Below, in pieces: positions 52,586 to 59,931 of a stretch of DNA of 59,931 nt. The translations under genes and the position numbers were made by a program. Origin of the DNA: Clostridia bacterium (GTDB lineage: Bacteria > Bacillota > TC1 > UBA5767); NCBI GenBank assembly GCA_030625965.1, contig DAOUPV010000007.1, forward strand, positions 1 through 59,931, written 5' to 3'. How positions within the stretch are numbered: the first letter of the stretch is position 1; every line of letters begins with the position of its first letter. The notes beneath the pieces were generated by a model. The model saw only the letters and a list, made by a program, of their open reading frames with translations. It made no database searches and was not told where the DNA came from.

Positions 52586-52691
52586 TGATACAGCTTGATT
52601 TTCAACACGCTTCAAATTTGATGGTATTCCCTCGGATTGCTCACTGTAATCGCAGAAAGAATCCTAGTTCCCTTCTAAGTCCCCTGCCCGT

Positions 52692-52721
52692 AAAAAGACC
52701 GAGCTCCACTCGGCCTTTTTT
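52692..52721 (-). terminator. clpB terminator
   Basis: On the minus strand GGCCGAG/CTCGGTC pairs (with one G-T) around GGAGC or so and is followed by five T (52696-52692); six T on the other strand make it usable in both directions. Confidence 0.88.
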
Positions 52722-52736
52722 GGTTTTTGTATACTC

Positions 52737-55325
52737 CTAAACACTTCTTACCTGGATATGCTCACCCACAACTTGGATGTTGACGCTACTGTCCTCCACC
52801 ACCTCGCCGGAGATGATGGCCTTGGCCAGCGCAGTTTCCAGATTTCGTTGTATGTAGCGTTTCAGCGGTCTGGCTCCGTATACCCTGTCGTAACCCTTCT
52901 CCACCAGATAGTCCAGCACAGTTTCATCATAGGTAAGGCTGATATGCCTGTCGGTCAAGCGCTTCTCAAGATCCTTGATCAGGAGCTTCACGATCTCCCT
53001 GATCTGGCCATGGCTTAATGGCGTAAAGAGAATGATCTCATCCAGTCGATTCAGGAACTCCGGCCTGAATTTGAGACGCATGGCCCCCTCGACTTGCTCC
53101 TTGATTTCCTGGGGAATCTCAGTCTCACTCTCATTTTCCAGCAGATAATCAGATCCGATATTGGACGTCATGATGATGACGGTGTTCTTGAAATCCACGG
53201 TGTGCCCGTGACTGTCTGTCACCCGGCCATCATCTAAAATCTGCAGCAATACGTTGAATACATCCGGATGAGCTTTCTCAATCTCATCGAAGAGTATGAC
53301 GCTGTAGGGACGGCGTCGTACCGCCTCAGTCAGCTGTCCTCCCTCATCGTAACCCACATACCCTGGAGGAGCCCCCAACAGTCTGGATACCGTATGCTTC
53401 TCCATGTATTCAGACATGTCGATTCTAATGATGTTGTCCTCATCGTCAAACAAACTCTCGGCCAGGGCCTTGGCCAGCTCGGTCTTGCCCACACCCGTCG
53501 GTCCCAAGAAGATGAATGAGCCGATAGGTTTGCTGGGATCCTTGATGCCAGCCCGGGCTCTCAGGATCGCATCGGTCACTAGATCCACCGCTTCATCCTG
53601 ACCTACCACACGCTGATGTAAGACATCCGCGAGCCTTAGCAACTTCTCGCGTTCACCTTCCAGCATTTTGCTCAAAGGGATACCCGTCCAGCGCGAGATG
53701 ATTTGAGCGATTTCCTCTGGATCGACGGCTTCCTTCAGAAGTTCACCTTTCTGCTGTTCCGTGGATTCAGCTTCATCCAGTTTCCTCTGCAGCTCAGGCA
53801 GCTTGCCGTATTTCAGTTCGGCCGCCTTGTCCAGGTTGTATTCCCTCTCGGCCTTCTCGATATCCTGGTGCACCTCGTTCAATTCCTGGCGCAATCGCTT
53901 AACCGCGCCCAGAGATTGCTTCTCTTTCTCCCAGGTGGCCAGCAGTTCGCTTTGTTCCTCACGCAGATCGGCCAGTTCCTTCTGCAATTCAGACAACCTG
54001 CGTTTGGAACTCTCGTCCTTCTCCTTGGTCAGGGCTGCTTCCTCGATTTCCAGCTGCATGACCCGACGACGCACATCGTCGATCTCGCTGGGCATGGAAT
54101 TCATCTCGGTCTTGATCAATGCGCAGGCCTCGTCAACCAGGTCGATGGCCTTATCCGGTAGGAATCGGTCATTGATGTATCTGTGCGATAGCACAGCCGC
54201 ATCTACCAACGCGCTGTCAAAGATTTTGACGCCATGGTATATTTCGAAGCGTTCCTTCAGACCTCTCAGGATGCTGATGGTATCCGTCACATCCGGTTCC
54301 TCCACCAGCACAGGTTGGAAGCGGCGTGCCAGCGCCTTGTCTTTCTCTATATATTTCCTGTATTCATCCAGAGTGGTGGCCCCGATACAATTCAGCTCTC
54401 CCCTGGACAACATGGGCTTGAGCATATTGCCTGCATCCATGCTGCCTTCGGTCTTGCCGGCCCCCACGATGTTGTGGATCTCGTCTATGAAGAGAATGAT
54501 CTCCCCGTCAGAATCCTTAACTTCCTTCAATACAGCCTTCAGTCGTTCTTCAAACTCGCCCCTAAACTTAGCTCCAGCGATCAGGGCACCCATATCCAGC
54601 GAGAATATCTTTTTGTCCTTCAGGTTTTCCGGTACGTCACCTCGTACGATCCGGTGGGCCAGCCCCTCGGCGATGGCCGTTTTGCCCACACCCGGTTCCC
54701 CGATCAGCACCGGGTTGTTCTTGGTCTTCCTGGAGAGAATACGCACCACATGGCGGATTTCCTCGTCCCGGCCGATGACCGGGTCCAGCTTGTCTTCTCG
54801 GGCGGCCTTGACCAGTTCGTGTCCGTATTTCTCCAAGGCCTCGTAAGTGGCCTCCGGATTGTCCGAAGTCACGCGCTGGGTACCCCGGATCTGGCTCATG
54901 GCCTTGAGGAAGCGTTCTCGATCGATACCCAGTTCATTCAGCTGGTGCTTGATCTCCCCACCCGCTTTCTCTATGACACCCAGCAGAACATGCTCCACCG
55001 AGACATATTCATCTTTCAACAGCCTGGCTTCCTCTTCGGCCTGTCTGAGTACACTGTCAAGTTCCTGGCTGATATAGATTTTGCCGCCCGCGCCCGGCCC
55101 GGAGACCTTGGGGCGTTTCGCGATGATCTCATCCAACCGGTTTCGTACTTCTGATGGCTGGATGTCCATCCCCTGCAGGAAACTTGCGAACAAGCCGCCT
55201 TCCTGGTTGAGCATGGCATAGAGCAGATGCTCTGTTCCTACTTCCTGCTGTCCGTATTCCCGGGCAACTGCCTGAGCGTTGTTCACAGCTTCTATTACTT
55301 TCTGAGTCATTTTGTTGGGATCCAT
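52737..55325 (-). CDS. clpB: ATP-dependent chaperone ClpB
   Basis: ClpB is an AAA+ disaggregase that rescues aggregated proteins with DnaK. The 862-residue product has the Clp N-domain (1-145), AAA-1 with Walker A GEPGVGKT, a long coiled-coil middle domain rich in Glu/Lys (about 400-530), and AAA-2 with [12 protein letters not shown]. The middle domain is long, as in ClpB rather than ClpC. The ATG at 55325 was chosen for its AAAGGAG site; a 13-codon longer frame is not supported. A consensus promoter overlapped by a CtsR-type direct repeat lies upstream. Confidence 0.97.
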   Translation of the reverse strand: MDPNKMTQKVIEAVNNAQAVAREYGQQEVGTEHLLYAMLNQEGGLFASFLQGMDIQPSEVRNRLDEIIAKRPKVSGPGAGGKIYISQELDSVLRQAEEEARLLKDEYVSVEHVLLGVIEKAGGEIKHQLNELGIDRERFLKAMSQIRGTQRVTSDNPEATYEALEKYGHELVKAAREDKLDPVIGRDEEIRHVVRILSRKTKNNPVLIGEPGVGKTAIAEGLAHRIVRGDVPENLKDKKIFSLDMGALIAGAKFRGEFEERLKAVLKEVKDSDGEIILFIDEIHNIVGAGKTEGSMDAGNMLKPMLSRGELNCIGATTLDEYRKYIEKDKALARRFQPVLVEEPDVTDTISILRGLKERFEIYHGVKIFDSALVDAAVLSHRYINDRFLPDKAIDLVDEACALIKTEMNSMPSEIDDVRRRVMQLEIEEAALTKEKDESSKRRLSELQKELADLREEQSELLATWEKEKQSLGAVKRLRQELNEVHQDIEKAEREYNLDKAAELKYGKLPELQRKLDEAESTEQQKGELLKEAVDPEEIAQIISRWTGIPLSKMLEGEREKLLRLADVLHQRVVGQDEAVDLVTDAILRARAGIKDPSKPIGSFIFLGPTGVGKTELAKALAESLFDDEDNIIRIDMSEYMEKHTVSRLLGAPPGYVGYDEGGQLTEAVRRRPYSVILFDEIEKAHPDVFNVLLQILDDGRVTDSHGHTVDFKNTVIIMTSNIGSDYLLENESETEIPQEIKEQVEGAMRLKFRPEFLNRLDEIILFTPLSHGQIREIVKLLIKDLEKRLTDRHISLTYDETVLDYLVEKGYDRVYGARPLKRYIQRNLETALAKAIISGEVVEDSSVNIQVVGEHIQVRSV

Positions 55326-55385
55326 AGCGTCTCCTTTCTCTATCTGTTCATGCAATATCACCATATTAACCTATACGTCATGCCC

Positions 55386-55414
55386 ATTATATCCCCTTGG
55401 TCAGTTAAGGTCAA
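55386..55414 (-). promoter_or_regulatory. clpB promoter
   Basis: On the minus strand TTGACC (55409-55414) and TATAAT (55386-55391) are 17 bases apart, very near the sigma-A consensus. The leader would be about 55 bases. Confidence 0.85.
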
Positions 55415-55415
55415 T
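55399..55415. promoter_or_regulatory. CtsR-type operator on the clpB promoter
   Basis: The minus strand reads ATTGACC TTA ACTGACC, two heptads with a three-base gap. The known CtsR box has TTTGACC-N3-TTTGACC; matches are six and five of seven. It covers the -35 and part of the spacer, as expected for repression relieved by heat. CtsR itself is not in the window. Confidence 0.65.
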
Positions 55416-55430
55416 ATTTACAAAAGGCAT

Positions 55431-55454
55431 AAAAAAACCGGGTTGCCCCGGTTC
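55431..55454 (-). terminator. Terminator after the YbjQ-like gene
   Basis: AACCGGG/CCCGGTT (55436-55442, 55447-55453) with loop TTGC ends, on the minus strand, in seven T. It lies directly upstream of the clpB promoter and insulates it. Confidence 0.92.
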
Positions 55455-55455
55455 A

Positions 55456-55767
55456 TTACTTCAGTTTTACGGCTGTGCCATAGGCCAATACTTCGGCTGC
55501 GCCCTGCATGACCGCACTGGATGCGTAGCGCATGCAGATGATTGCGTCCGCCCCCATTTCGATGGCATTGGCCGCCATGCGTTGGGTGGCCTTGGCCCGG
55601 GCCTCATTCATCATCTCGGTATAGCTGGACAGCTCTCCCCCTACCAAGGTTTTCAGGCCGCTCATGATATCCCGGCCCACATGCCTGGACTGGATGACCG
55701 TTCCCTTGGCTACGCCCAAAATATCGAACTCCTTGCCTGGAATATAATCAATAGTTACGATAATCAT
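55456..55767 (-). CDS. YbjQ/UPF0145 family protein
   Basis: This 103-residue cytoplasmic protein belongs to the YbjQ (DUF74) family, which forms pentamers; a heavy-metal role has been proposed but not proved. Family blocks are KEFDILGVAKGTVIQSRHVGRD, ATQRMAANAIEMGADAIICMRY and QGAAEVLAYGTAV. Of two adjacent ATG codons, 55767 is six bases from the GGAGG and so preferred over 55770. It overlaps the end of the small membrane gene upstream, so the pair is an operon. Confidence 0.92.
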   Translation of the reverse strand: MIIVTIDYIPGKEFDILGVAKGTVIQSRHVGRDIMSGLKTLVGGELSSYTEMMNEARAKATQRMAANAIEMGADAIICMRYASSAVMQGAAEVLAYGTAVKLK

Positions 55768-55981
55768 CATCTTCCTCCTTGATTTCCCGGATCCGCTCAA
55801 TAAGCACACGGACCGCCAGCACCATGATCACAAGAATGAGAAGTATCAGCATGACCATCAGGAAGCGTCCTTCTTGTTCTGTTTGGAAGACATCCCAAAA
55901 CAAAAGAAGATAAGCTACCAAAAAGGCTAGCACCGCGCCTGTGACTACCAGGGGTATTGTAAATTTCCCATTGAGTTTCAT
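55748..55981 (-). CDS. Small two-helix membrane protein
   Basis: This 77-residue protein has two hydrophobic helices (about 10-27 and 40-58) and an acidic tail (RIREIKEEDDDYRNY). I do not recognise a family. The ATG at 55981 has a perfect GGAGG six bases upstream. It overlaps the YbjQ-like gene by 20 bases, so they are coupled. Confidence 0.72.
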   Translation of the reverse strand: MKLNGKFTIPLVVTGAVLAFLVAYLLLFWDVFQTEQEGRFLMVMLILLILVIMVLAVRVLIERIREIKEEDDDYRNY

Positions 55982-56025
55982 AAGATACCTCCAAGTATAT
56001 TGTATCATATCCGTCTCATTTGCAA

Positions 56026-56048
56026 CAAAAAACCGGCCGTAGCCGGTT
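56026..56048 (-). terminator. DUF554 gene terminator
   Basis: AACCGGC/GCCGGTT (56031-56037, 56042-56048) with a four-base loop is followed, on the minus strand, by a run of T. It touches the stop codon of the gene. Confidence 0.9.
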
Positions 56049-56746
56049 TAAATCATAGTCGGAAAATAAGCAACCGCCAGTAGCGTAACAACCACCGATA
56101 CCACGATGGCCGGTAGCAGGTTGGCTACCTTGATCTCCCTCTTGAGTAGCATGTTAATACCGATGGCTGTGATCAATAGCCCTCCGGTGGCGCTCAGGTA
56201 GGTGATGACCGTCTCAGTCAGGATGCCCTCCAGCATGCCAGCGAACAAAGTGATCAAGCCCTGGTAGATAAATACCGGCAGGATGGAAAAAACAACCCCG
56301 ATGCCGAAGGTCGAAGCCAGTATTATGGAAGTGATACCGTCCAGCGTCGACTTGACGAACAGGATCTGGTAGTTGCCGTTCAGACCTGCCTCAAGCGGTC
56401 CCAACGTGGCCATGGCCCCGATGGAATAGATCAGGCTGGCGGTGACAAAACCCTGTATGAATGTGCTGTCCTTGTTTCCTGCAATCTTGTAAAGCTTCTC
56501 TCCCAACCCATTCAGATGGTTGTCGATGCCCAGGGCTTCCCCAATCAGTCCGCCAACCACCAAGGAAATGATCAAAATCAGTTCGTTGCTTCCCTTCATT
56601 CCCATCTTGAGCCCGATCAATATGACCGAAAGGCCGATGGCCGAAAAGGTGATCTCCTTGGATCCTTCAGGGATTCCCTTTTTAAAAATAAGGCCAAGCA
56701 CCGTACCCGCGATGATGGCCAAAACGTTGACAATAGTTCCTAGCAT
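56048..56746 (-). CDS. DUF554 family membrane protein
   Basis: This 232-residue protein has seven hydrophobic helices and the DUF554 start GTIVNVLAIIAGTVLGLIFKKGIPE. Later family blocks include GMKGSNELILIISLVVGGLIGEALGID and LEAGLNGNYQILFVKSTLDGITSIILA. Its role is unknown; a transport or membrane-homeostasis role is assumed for the family. The ATG has an AAGGGG site. It has its own promoter and terminator. Confidence 0.93.
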   Translation of the reverse strand: MLGTIVNVLAIIAGTVLGLIFKKGIPEGSKEITFSAIGLSVILIGLKMGMKGSNELILIISLVVGGLIGEALGIDNHLNGLGEKLYKIAGNKDSTFIQGFVTASLIYSIGAMATLGPLEAGLNGNYQILFVKSTLDGITSIILASTFGIGVVFSILPVFIYQGLITLFAGMLEGILTETVITYLSATGGLLITAIGINMLLKREIKVANLLPAIVVSVVVTLLAVAYFPTMI

Positions 56747-56775
56747 GATGTCCCCTTCTGATAAGTAGTCTAATC

Positions 56776-56804
56776 ATTATATCCTCAAGCCTAGGGACAA
56801 GCAA
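56776..56804 (-). promoter_or_regulatory. DUF554 gene promoter
   Basis: On the minus strand TTGCTT (56799-56804) and TATAAT (56776-56781) are 17 bases apart, with the start about 25 bases before the ATG. Confidence 0.6.
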
Positions 56805-56807
56805 TAC

Positions 56808-57653
56808 TTAGAATGCAACCACTACCCCCTTGTCGGACGTATAAACTGTGCTGAGCCCATTGGTTTCCACGATGTGGATAGCCCTGAATGGAATCCCTTT
56901 CTCAATCTGGGTCCGCAACTTCTCCGCCCTATCCGGGGCGTTGCAATGTGATATGAAGATTTCCTTCTCGCTGGGGTCCATCTTCGCACTTCGTTCCTTG
57001 ATGATAGCGTAGAGCTCGTTCAAGGCTTTCTTAGTTCCTCTGGCATTCTTGACCATCACGATTTCACCTTTACCGTTGGTGCCCAGGATGGGTTTGATGT
57101 TAAGAAGGCTGGCCAGCATACCTTGCACCTTGGAGAGTCTACCGTTTTTCATCAGGTTGGACAAGTCTTCCAAAACGAAGACGGTGTTCATGGTATTCGC
57201 AAACGCCTGGACACGATCTGCGATTTCCTGGTAGTCGGTCTCACCGCTGTCCAACTGACGCAGCAGGAAGTGAGCGATTGCCGCCTCTCCCGCCGAAGCA
57301 CTAAGAGAGTTGATAACATAAACTTGATAATCCGGATGGTCTTCCAAAAACTGGTTCTTGGCAGTCATGGCACTACTATACGTACCGCTCAGTTCAGAAG
57401 AAATGCAAATCACGTATATAACCTTATCCTCGCCTTCGAAACGCTGAATGAAATCACTAGGAGAAGGGCAAGCCGTACGGGCCGGTTCCGGACATGCATC
57501 CATAGCCTCTACAATCTGGGTGCGAGTTTTCTCGGTATCTAAAAATACCTCATCACAGATGGTAATTTGGAATGGTGCGAACAACAGGCTCTCCAGCTTG
57601 TTGTCCACCACACTGGTATCACAAGAAGTATCAGCAACGATTTTTACAGACAT
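56808..57653 (-). CDS. DegV family fatty-acid-binding protein
   Basis: DegV/FakB proteins hold a fatty acid for phosphorylation by FakA, which feeds exogenous fatty acids to phospholipid synthesis. The 281-residue product has the family pattern: IVADTSCD at the start, ACPSPSDFIQRF (the TSQPS-like loop), ICISSELSGTYSSA, INSLSASAGE and NGRLSKVQGMLASLLNIKPIL. The ATG at 57653 was chosen because the 46-codon longer frame runs over the upstream terminator. A GAGGAA site precedes it. FakA is not in the window. Confidence 0.94.
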   Translation of the reverse strand: MSVKIVADTSCDTSVVDNKLESLLFAPFQITICDEVFLDTEKTRTQIVEAMDACPEPARTACPSPSDFIQRFEGEDKVIYVICISSELSGTYSSAMTAKNQFLEDHPDYQVYVINSLSASAGEAAIAHFLLRQLDSGETDYQEIADRVQAFANTMNTVFVLEDLSNLMKNGRLSKVQGMLASLLNIKPILGTNGKGEIVMVKNARGTKKALNELYAIIKERSAKMDPSEKEIFISHCNAPDRAEKLRTQIEKGIPFRAIHIVETNGLSTVYTSDKGVVVAF

Positions 57654-57718
57654 GGATTCCTCTTTTCTTCGATTTATTCGGAGCCTATGGCTCTTGAGAA
57701 TATGGTACGCAATAAAAG

Positions 57719-57745
57719 CAAAAAAAAACATCCCACAAGGGGATG
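57719..57745 (-). terminator. Terminator after the LuxR-type regulator
   Basis: CATCCC/GGGATG (57729-57734, 57740-57745) with a five-base loop is followed, on the minus strand, by nine T (57728-57720). It separates the regulator from degV. Confidence 0.93.
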
Positions 57746-57787
57746 ATATTGCCTGATTTAGAGGGTATAAATGCTCACCCCTCCTAC

Positions 57788-58741
57788 TCACCCTTCTAGG
57801 TGAGCTTCGTTTCTCTGGGTTTTCAACAGATGTATCAGCTGAAGGCGGTTGGATACTCCTAATTTTCGGTAGATGCTTTTCACATGGGTCTTAACCGTAT
57901 TTTCGGATATATTCAGTTCTTCCGCTAATTCGCGGTTCAATAGGCCAACCACCAACAGGCCCACCACTTCGCATTCTCGTTTCGTCAGTCCCAGAGCGTG
58001 CATCAACTCCGCCTCAGAAGGAAGATCCATCTCCTCCTGTTCGTAATTAATGAATACGTGCGAGCTGATATTGTAGAATGCCAGTACCGCGAAAACGGTA
58101 TAGGACAGGTGGGTCAGCTGCAAAACATAGTTGCGCAGTATCAGCACATCCAAAAGTGTATATATGATTTGGGGGGCGAAGGCGATGATGTAAGCCCTGG
58201 CCTGTCTTTTGTCCCTAGGCTCTTCAATGCTCCGGTACTGGATAACCAAAATCACAGAGATGATGAATACGCCCAGTGAGGTCAAAGGATAGTAGAAGTT
58301 GATGGCGGCACCGATGGCACCCAGCAGATCATTGCCGAAATAGAACATGAAGGACACAATCGTCCCGATGAATACCACGATGATGAAACTCACCACAACG
58401 CGGTAGGTTATTTTCTTGATATAGGGTTTTATAGGAAAAAGCCCGATGCCATACCGAGTCAGAAGGCTGACGATGGCGGTGACTGCACCCATCACCGCCA
58501 CGGAGAATACGGCGTAGGTATATTCTAAGTCAAACGGTCCTTCCACCAGATGGACGTACTGGGTGGTGAAATAGTCATAGATGTAGAGCATAACGAACAA
58601 GAAGACGACGGGAATGAGAACGATCAGGTTCCTTTTCACCAGTTCGTCTTTGGTCTTCACATAGAAGAATATGCTGAAGCACAACATGGAAATCATGATG
58701 GCTGTTTCTATAAATTGTAATAGGTCCGTGATGACAAACAT
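57788..58741 (-). CDS. Membrane-embedded LuxR-family transcriptional regulator
   Basis: This 317-residue protein has seven hydrophobic helices in its first 230 residues (for example LLQFIETAIMISMLCFSIFFYV) and a LuxR/GerE helix-turn-helix at the end (about 250-308: LTKRECEVVGLLVVGLLNRELAEELNISENTVKTHVKSIYRKLGVSNR). The join of a 7-helix sensor to a LuxR domain, without a kinase, suggests a one-component membrane-tethered regulator. The signal and targets are unknown. The start has a GGAG site. It has a good promoter and its own terminator. Confidence 0.92.
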   Translation of the reverse strand: MFVITDLLQFIETAIMISMLCFSIFFYVKTKDELVKRNLIVLIPVVFLFVMLYIYDYFTTQYVHLVEGPFDLEYTYAVFSVAVMGAVTAIVSLLTRYGIGLFPIKPYIKKITYRVVVSFIIVVFIGTIVSFMFYFGNDLLGAIGAAINFYYPLTSLGVFIISVILVIQYRSIEEPRDKRQARAYIIAFAPQIIYTLLDVLILRNYVLQLTHLSYTVFAVLAFYNISSHVFINYEQEEMDLPSEAELMHALGLTKRECEVVGLLVVGLLNRELAEELNISENTVKTHVKSIYRKLGVSNRLQLIHLLKTQRNEAHLEG

Positions 58742-58772
58742 GTAGTACTCCTCGCTTAATGGATTCTAGATT

Positions 58773-58801
58773 ATTGTAGCACGTGTTATCCTCTTTCTCA
58801 A
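58773..58801 (-). promoter_or_regulatory. Promoter of the membrane LuxR regulator
   Basis: TTGAGA (58796-58801) and TACAAT (58773-58778) on the minus strand are 17 bases apart; the ATG at 58741 is about 25 bases from the expected start. Confidence 0.75.
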
Positions 58802-59054
58802 TCCAGGTCCCGCTTCGGTACTATCACTTCCGACTACTTAAACTCGTCATATCCTTGGGAATCAACGGGCATCCGCATCAACAACCCCAACAGCTAGGTC
58901 CATGTATTCTGTTAGCCACAAATGATTCCACAGCTAGCTCCGTATTGCAGTTCGGTTGAGCTATCTTTAGAAACGTTTGAGAAACATTTACCTGATTTCC
59001 GGGCTTCTCCATGGTATTGCATGGTACTTTCGGGTAAAATATTAGGACACATAC
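58802..59054. other. Gene-free stretch between luxR-type gene and ppaC
   Basis: I see no gene, hairpin with T-run or strong repeat here. Short frames exist on both strands but lack ribosome sites and family sequence. A promoter for the pyrophosphatase gene must lie near 59020-59050, where TAAAAT occurs, but no convincing -35 was found. Confidence 0.4.
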
Positions 59055-59071
59055 TAGAAAAGAGGATTGCC

Positions 59072-59931
59072 ATGAGAAACAGAAAACCGCAGACTCTGAT
59101 ATTCGGCCATAGGAATCCGGATACAGACAGCGTCGTGGCCGCCACGGCACTCAGCACATTGAAAAACCTGCTGGGGCAAGATGCCACACCCTACCGCCTG
59201 GGACCGTTCAATAAGGAAAGTGCTTATGTCTTCGAACGTTTTGATGTCCCGATACCTGAGCTCTTAGGCGATGTAAAAGTACAGGTTGAAGATCTCGACT
59301 ACGAAGAAATCCCAGCAATGGAAAGACACCATTCTGTCGCCCATGCCTACCGCCATATGCAGGAACATAATGTACGCACACTACCCATCGTGAACGACCG
59401 CAATCACCTGCGGGGAATCATGACCATGTATGATGTGGCCATGAGTCTGATAAAAGGCACCGATGGCAACCTGATGAAGATCTCCACCGTTTACGATAAC
59501 ATGCTCTATACCTTGGAAGGAGAACCTTACACCCGTATCAAGGAAGAAATCGATGGGGAAATCGCTGTCATGTCTTACCATACCCAGACCATCATCGATG
59601 AGAAGATTCTGCATGAAAAATCCATCGTAATCGTGGGTGACCGCCATGAAATCATCCTTCATGCCATAGAGATTGGCGTGGAACTAATTATCGTTACTGG
59701 CGGCAAGGCCTTACCGCCACACTTCTTCGACTTGGCATCGAAGAACTATGTCAACATCATCATCACAAACCATGATACTTTTCATGCCACCAAAGTCATC
59801 AACCTGGCCAACCGCATTGAAAGCATCATGCGCAAAGAGAACTTGGTCAAATTCATAAATAGCAGCAACCTGGAAGATGTGAAAGAAATCCTGGAGAAAT
59901 CCAAGCATTCTAAATTCCCAGTCATTGATGA
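59072..59931 (+). CDS. ppaC: Manganese-dependent inorganic pyrophosphatase with CBS domains (cut by window edge)
   Basis: This family-II pyrophosphatase splits PPi to phosphate. The DHH-type active-site motif GHRNPDTDS is at residues 12-20 (His13, Asp17 and Asp19 bind metal). A first CBS motif follows at about 75-135 (ERHHSVAHAYRHMQEHNVRTLPIVN), then a DRTGG-like domain (about 140-255), and a second CBS begins near 270 before the window ends. This CBS-DRTGG insert is known from Clostridium perfringens and gives regulation by AMP and Ap4A. About 286 residues are present; the DHHA2 half is missing. The ATG has an AGAGGA site. Confidence 0.94.
   Translation, partial: MRNRKPQTLIFGHRNPDTDSVVAATALSTLKNLLGQDATPYRLGPFNKESAYVFERFDVPIPELLGDVKVQVEDLDYEEIPAMERHHSVAHAYRHMQEHNVRTLPIVNDRNHLRGIMTMYDVAMSLIKGTDGNLMKISTVYDNMLYTLEGEPYTRIKEEIDGEIAVMSYHTQTIIDEKILHEKSIVIVGDRHEIILHAIEIGVELIIVTGGKALPPHFFDLASKNYVNIIITNHDTFHATKVINLANRIESIMRKENLVKFINSSNLEDVKEILEKSKHSKFPVID

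Noticed and set aside
53761-55154. Two long plus-strand frames (361 and 306 codons) opposite clpB
   Set aside because: They are antisense shadows of a strongly conserved gene, with Ser/Arg-rich or Gln/His-rich nonsense composition and no ribosome sites.

Overview
The window looks like a chromosomal piece of a Gram-positive, S-layer-bearing member of the Bacillota, most likely Clostridia. This rests on Shine-Dalgarno-led operons, the order hpf-secA-prfB-ftsE-ftsX-ctp near comFC (also known from Bacillus), a CtsR-type operator on clpB, a TPP-riboswitch-controlled ThiT, an SLH-domain exoprotease next to csaB, and no outer-membrane biogenesis genes. GC content is near 50% by eye. No rRNA, tRNA, CRISPR array or complete mobile element was seen.

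Layout. 1-14.1 kb (all minus): the start of a BMP-type lipoprotein gene cut by the window edge, then a compact operon reading secA, prfB (with the +1 programmed frameshift), a 1370-residue SIR2-like/TPR protein, ftsE, ftsX, an M23/coiled-coil murein hydrolase, a family-4 uracil-DNA glycosylase and an S41 protease; hpf lies upstream with its own terminator. 14.1-14.7 kb is a 600-base gene-free stretch with a cluster of DnaA boxes. 14.7-26.1 kb (minus) is an envelope operon: SLH-subtilisin, DUF5693, csaB, murJ, tagO, cinA, an unknown protein and comFC. 26.3-32.3 kb (minus) is an RND efflux operon (adaptor, pump, TolC-like protein, TetR) with a promoter overlapped by palindromic operators. 32.4-36.4 kb is a decayed zone: two frameshifted ATP-grasp genes, a flavodoxin, a broken tetR, an IS110 fragment with its leader, and the end of an alcohol dehydrogenase gene. 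36.4-59.9 kb is a mosaic of short units on both strands: a second BMP lipoprotein, thiT, a nuclease, DUF1232, MATE, a GGDEF/EAL protein, EamA, a WG-repeat lipoprotein, UPF0182, a homocysteine methyltransferase/MTHFR fusion, cyclophilin, HtrA, ClpB, YbjQ, DUF554, DegV, a membrane LuxR regulator and the start of a CBS-type Mn pyrophosphatase.

How the genes fit together. FtsEX is known to activate a coiled-coil/M23 hydrolase during division, and the three genes are adjacent here. TagO, MurJ, CsaB and DUF5693 plausibly build, export and pyruvylate the wall polymer that SLH proteins, such as the neighbouring protease, bind. HtrA, ClpB, CtpA and Hpf form a stress and quality-control set. The most unusual items are the SIR2/TPR giant inside the secA-ftsEX operon, the DnaA-box cluster far from any dnaA gene, the prfB frameshift site without its usual internal Shine-Dalgarno, and the IS110 leader that may hold a bridge-RNA relic.
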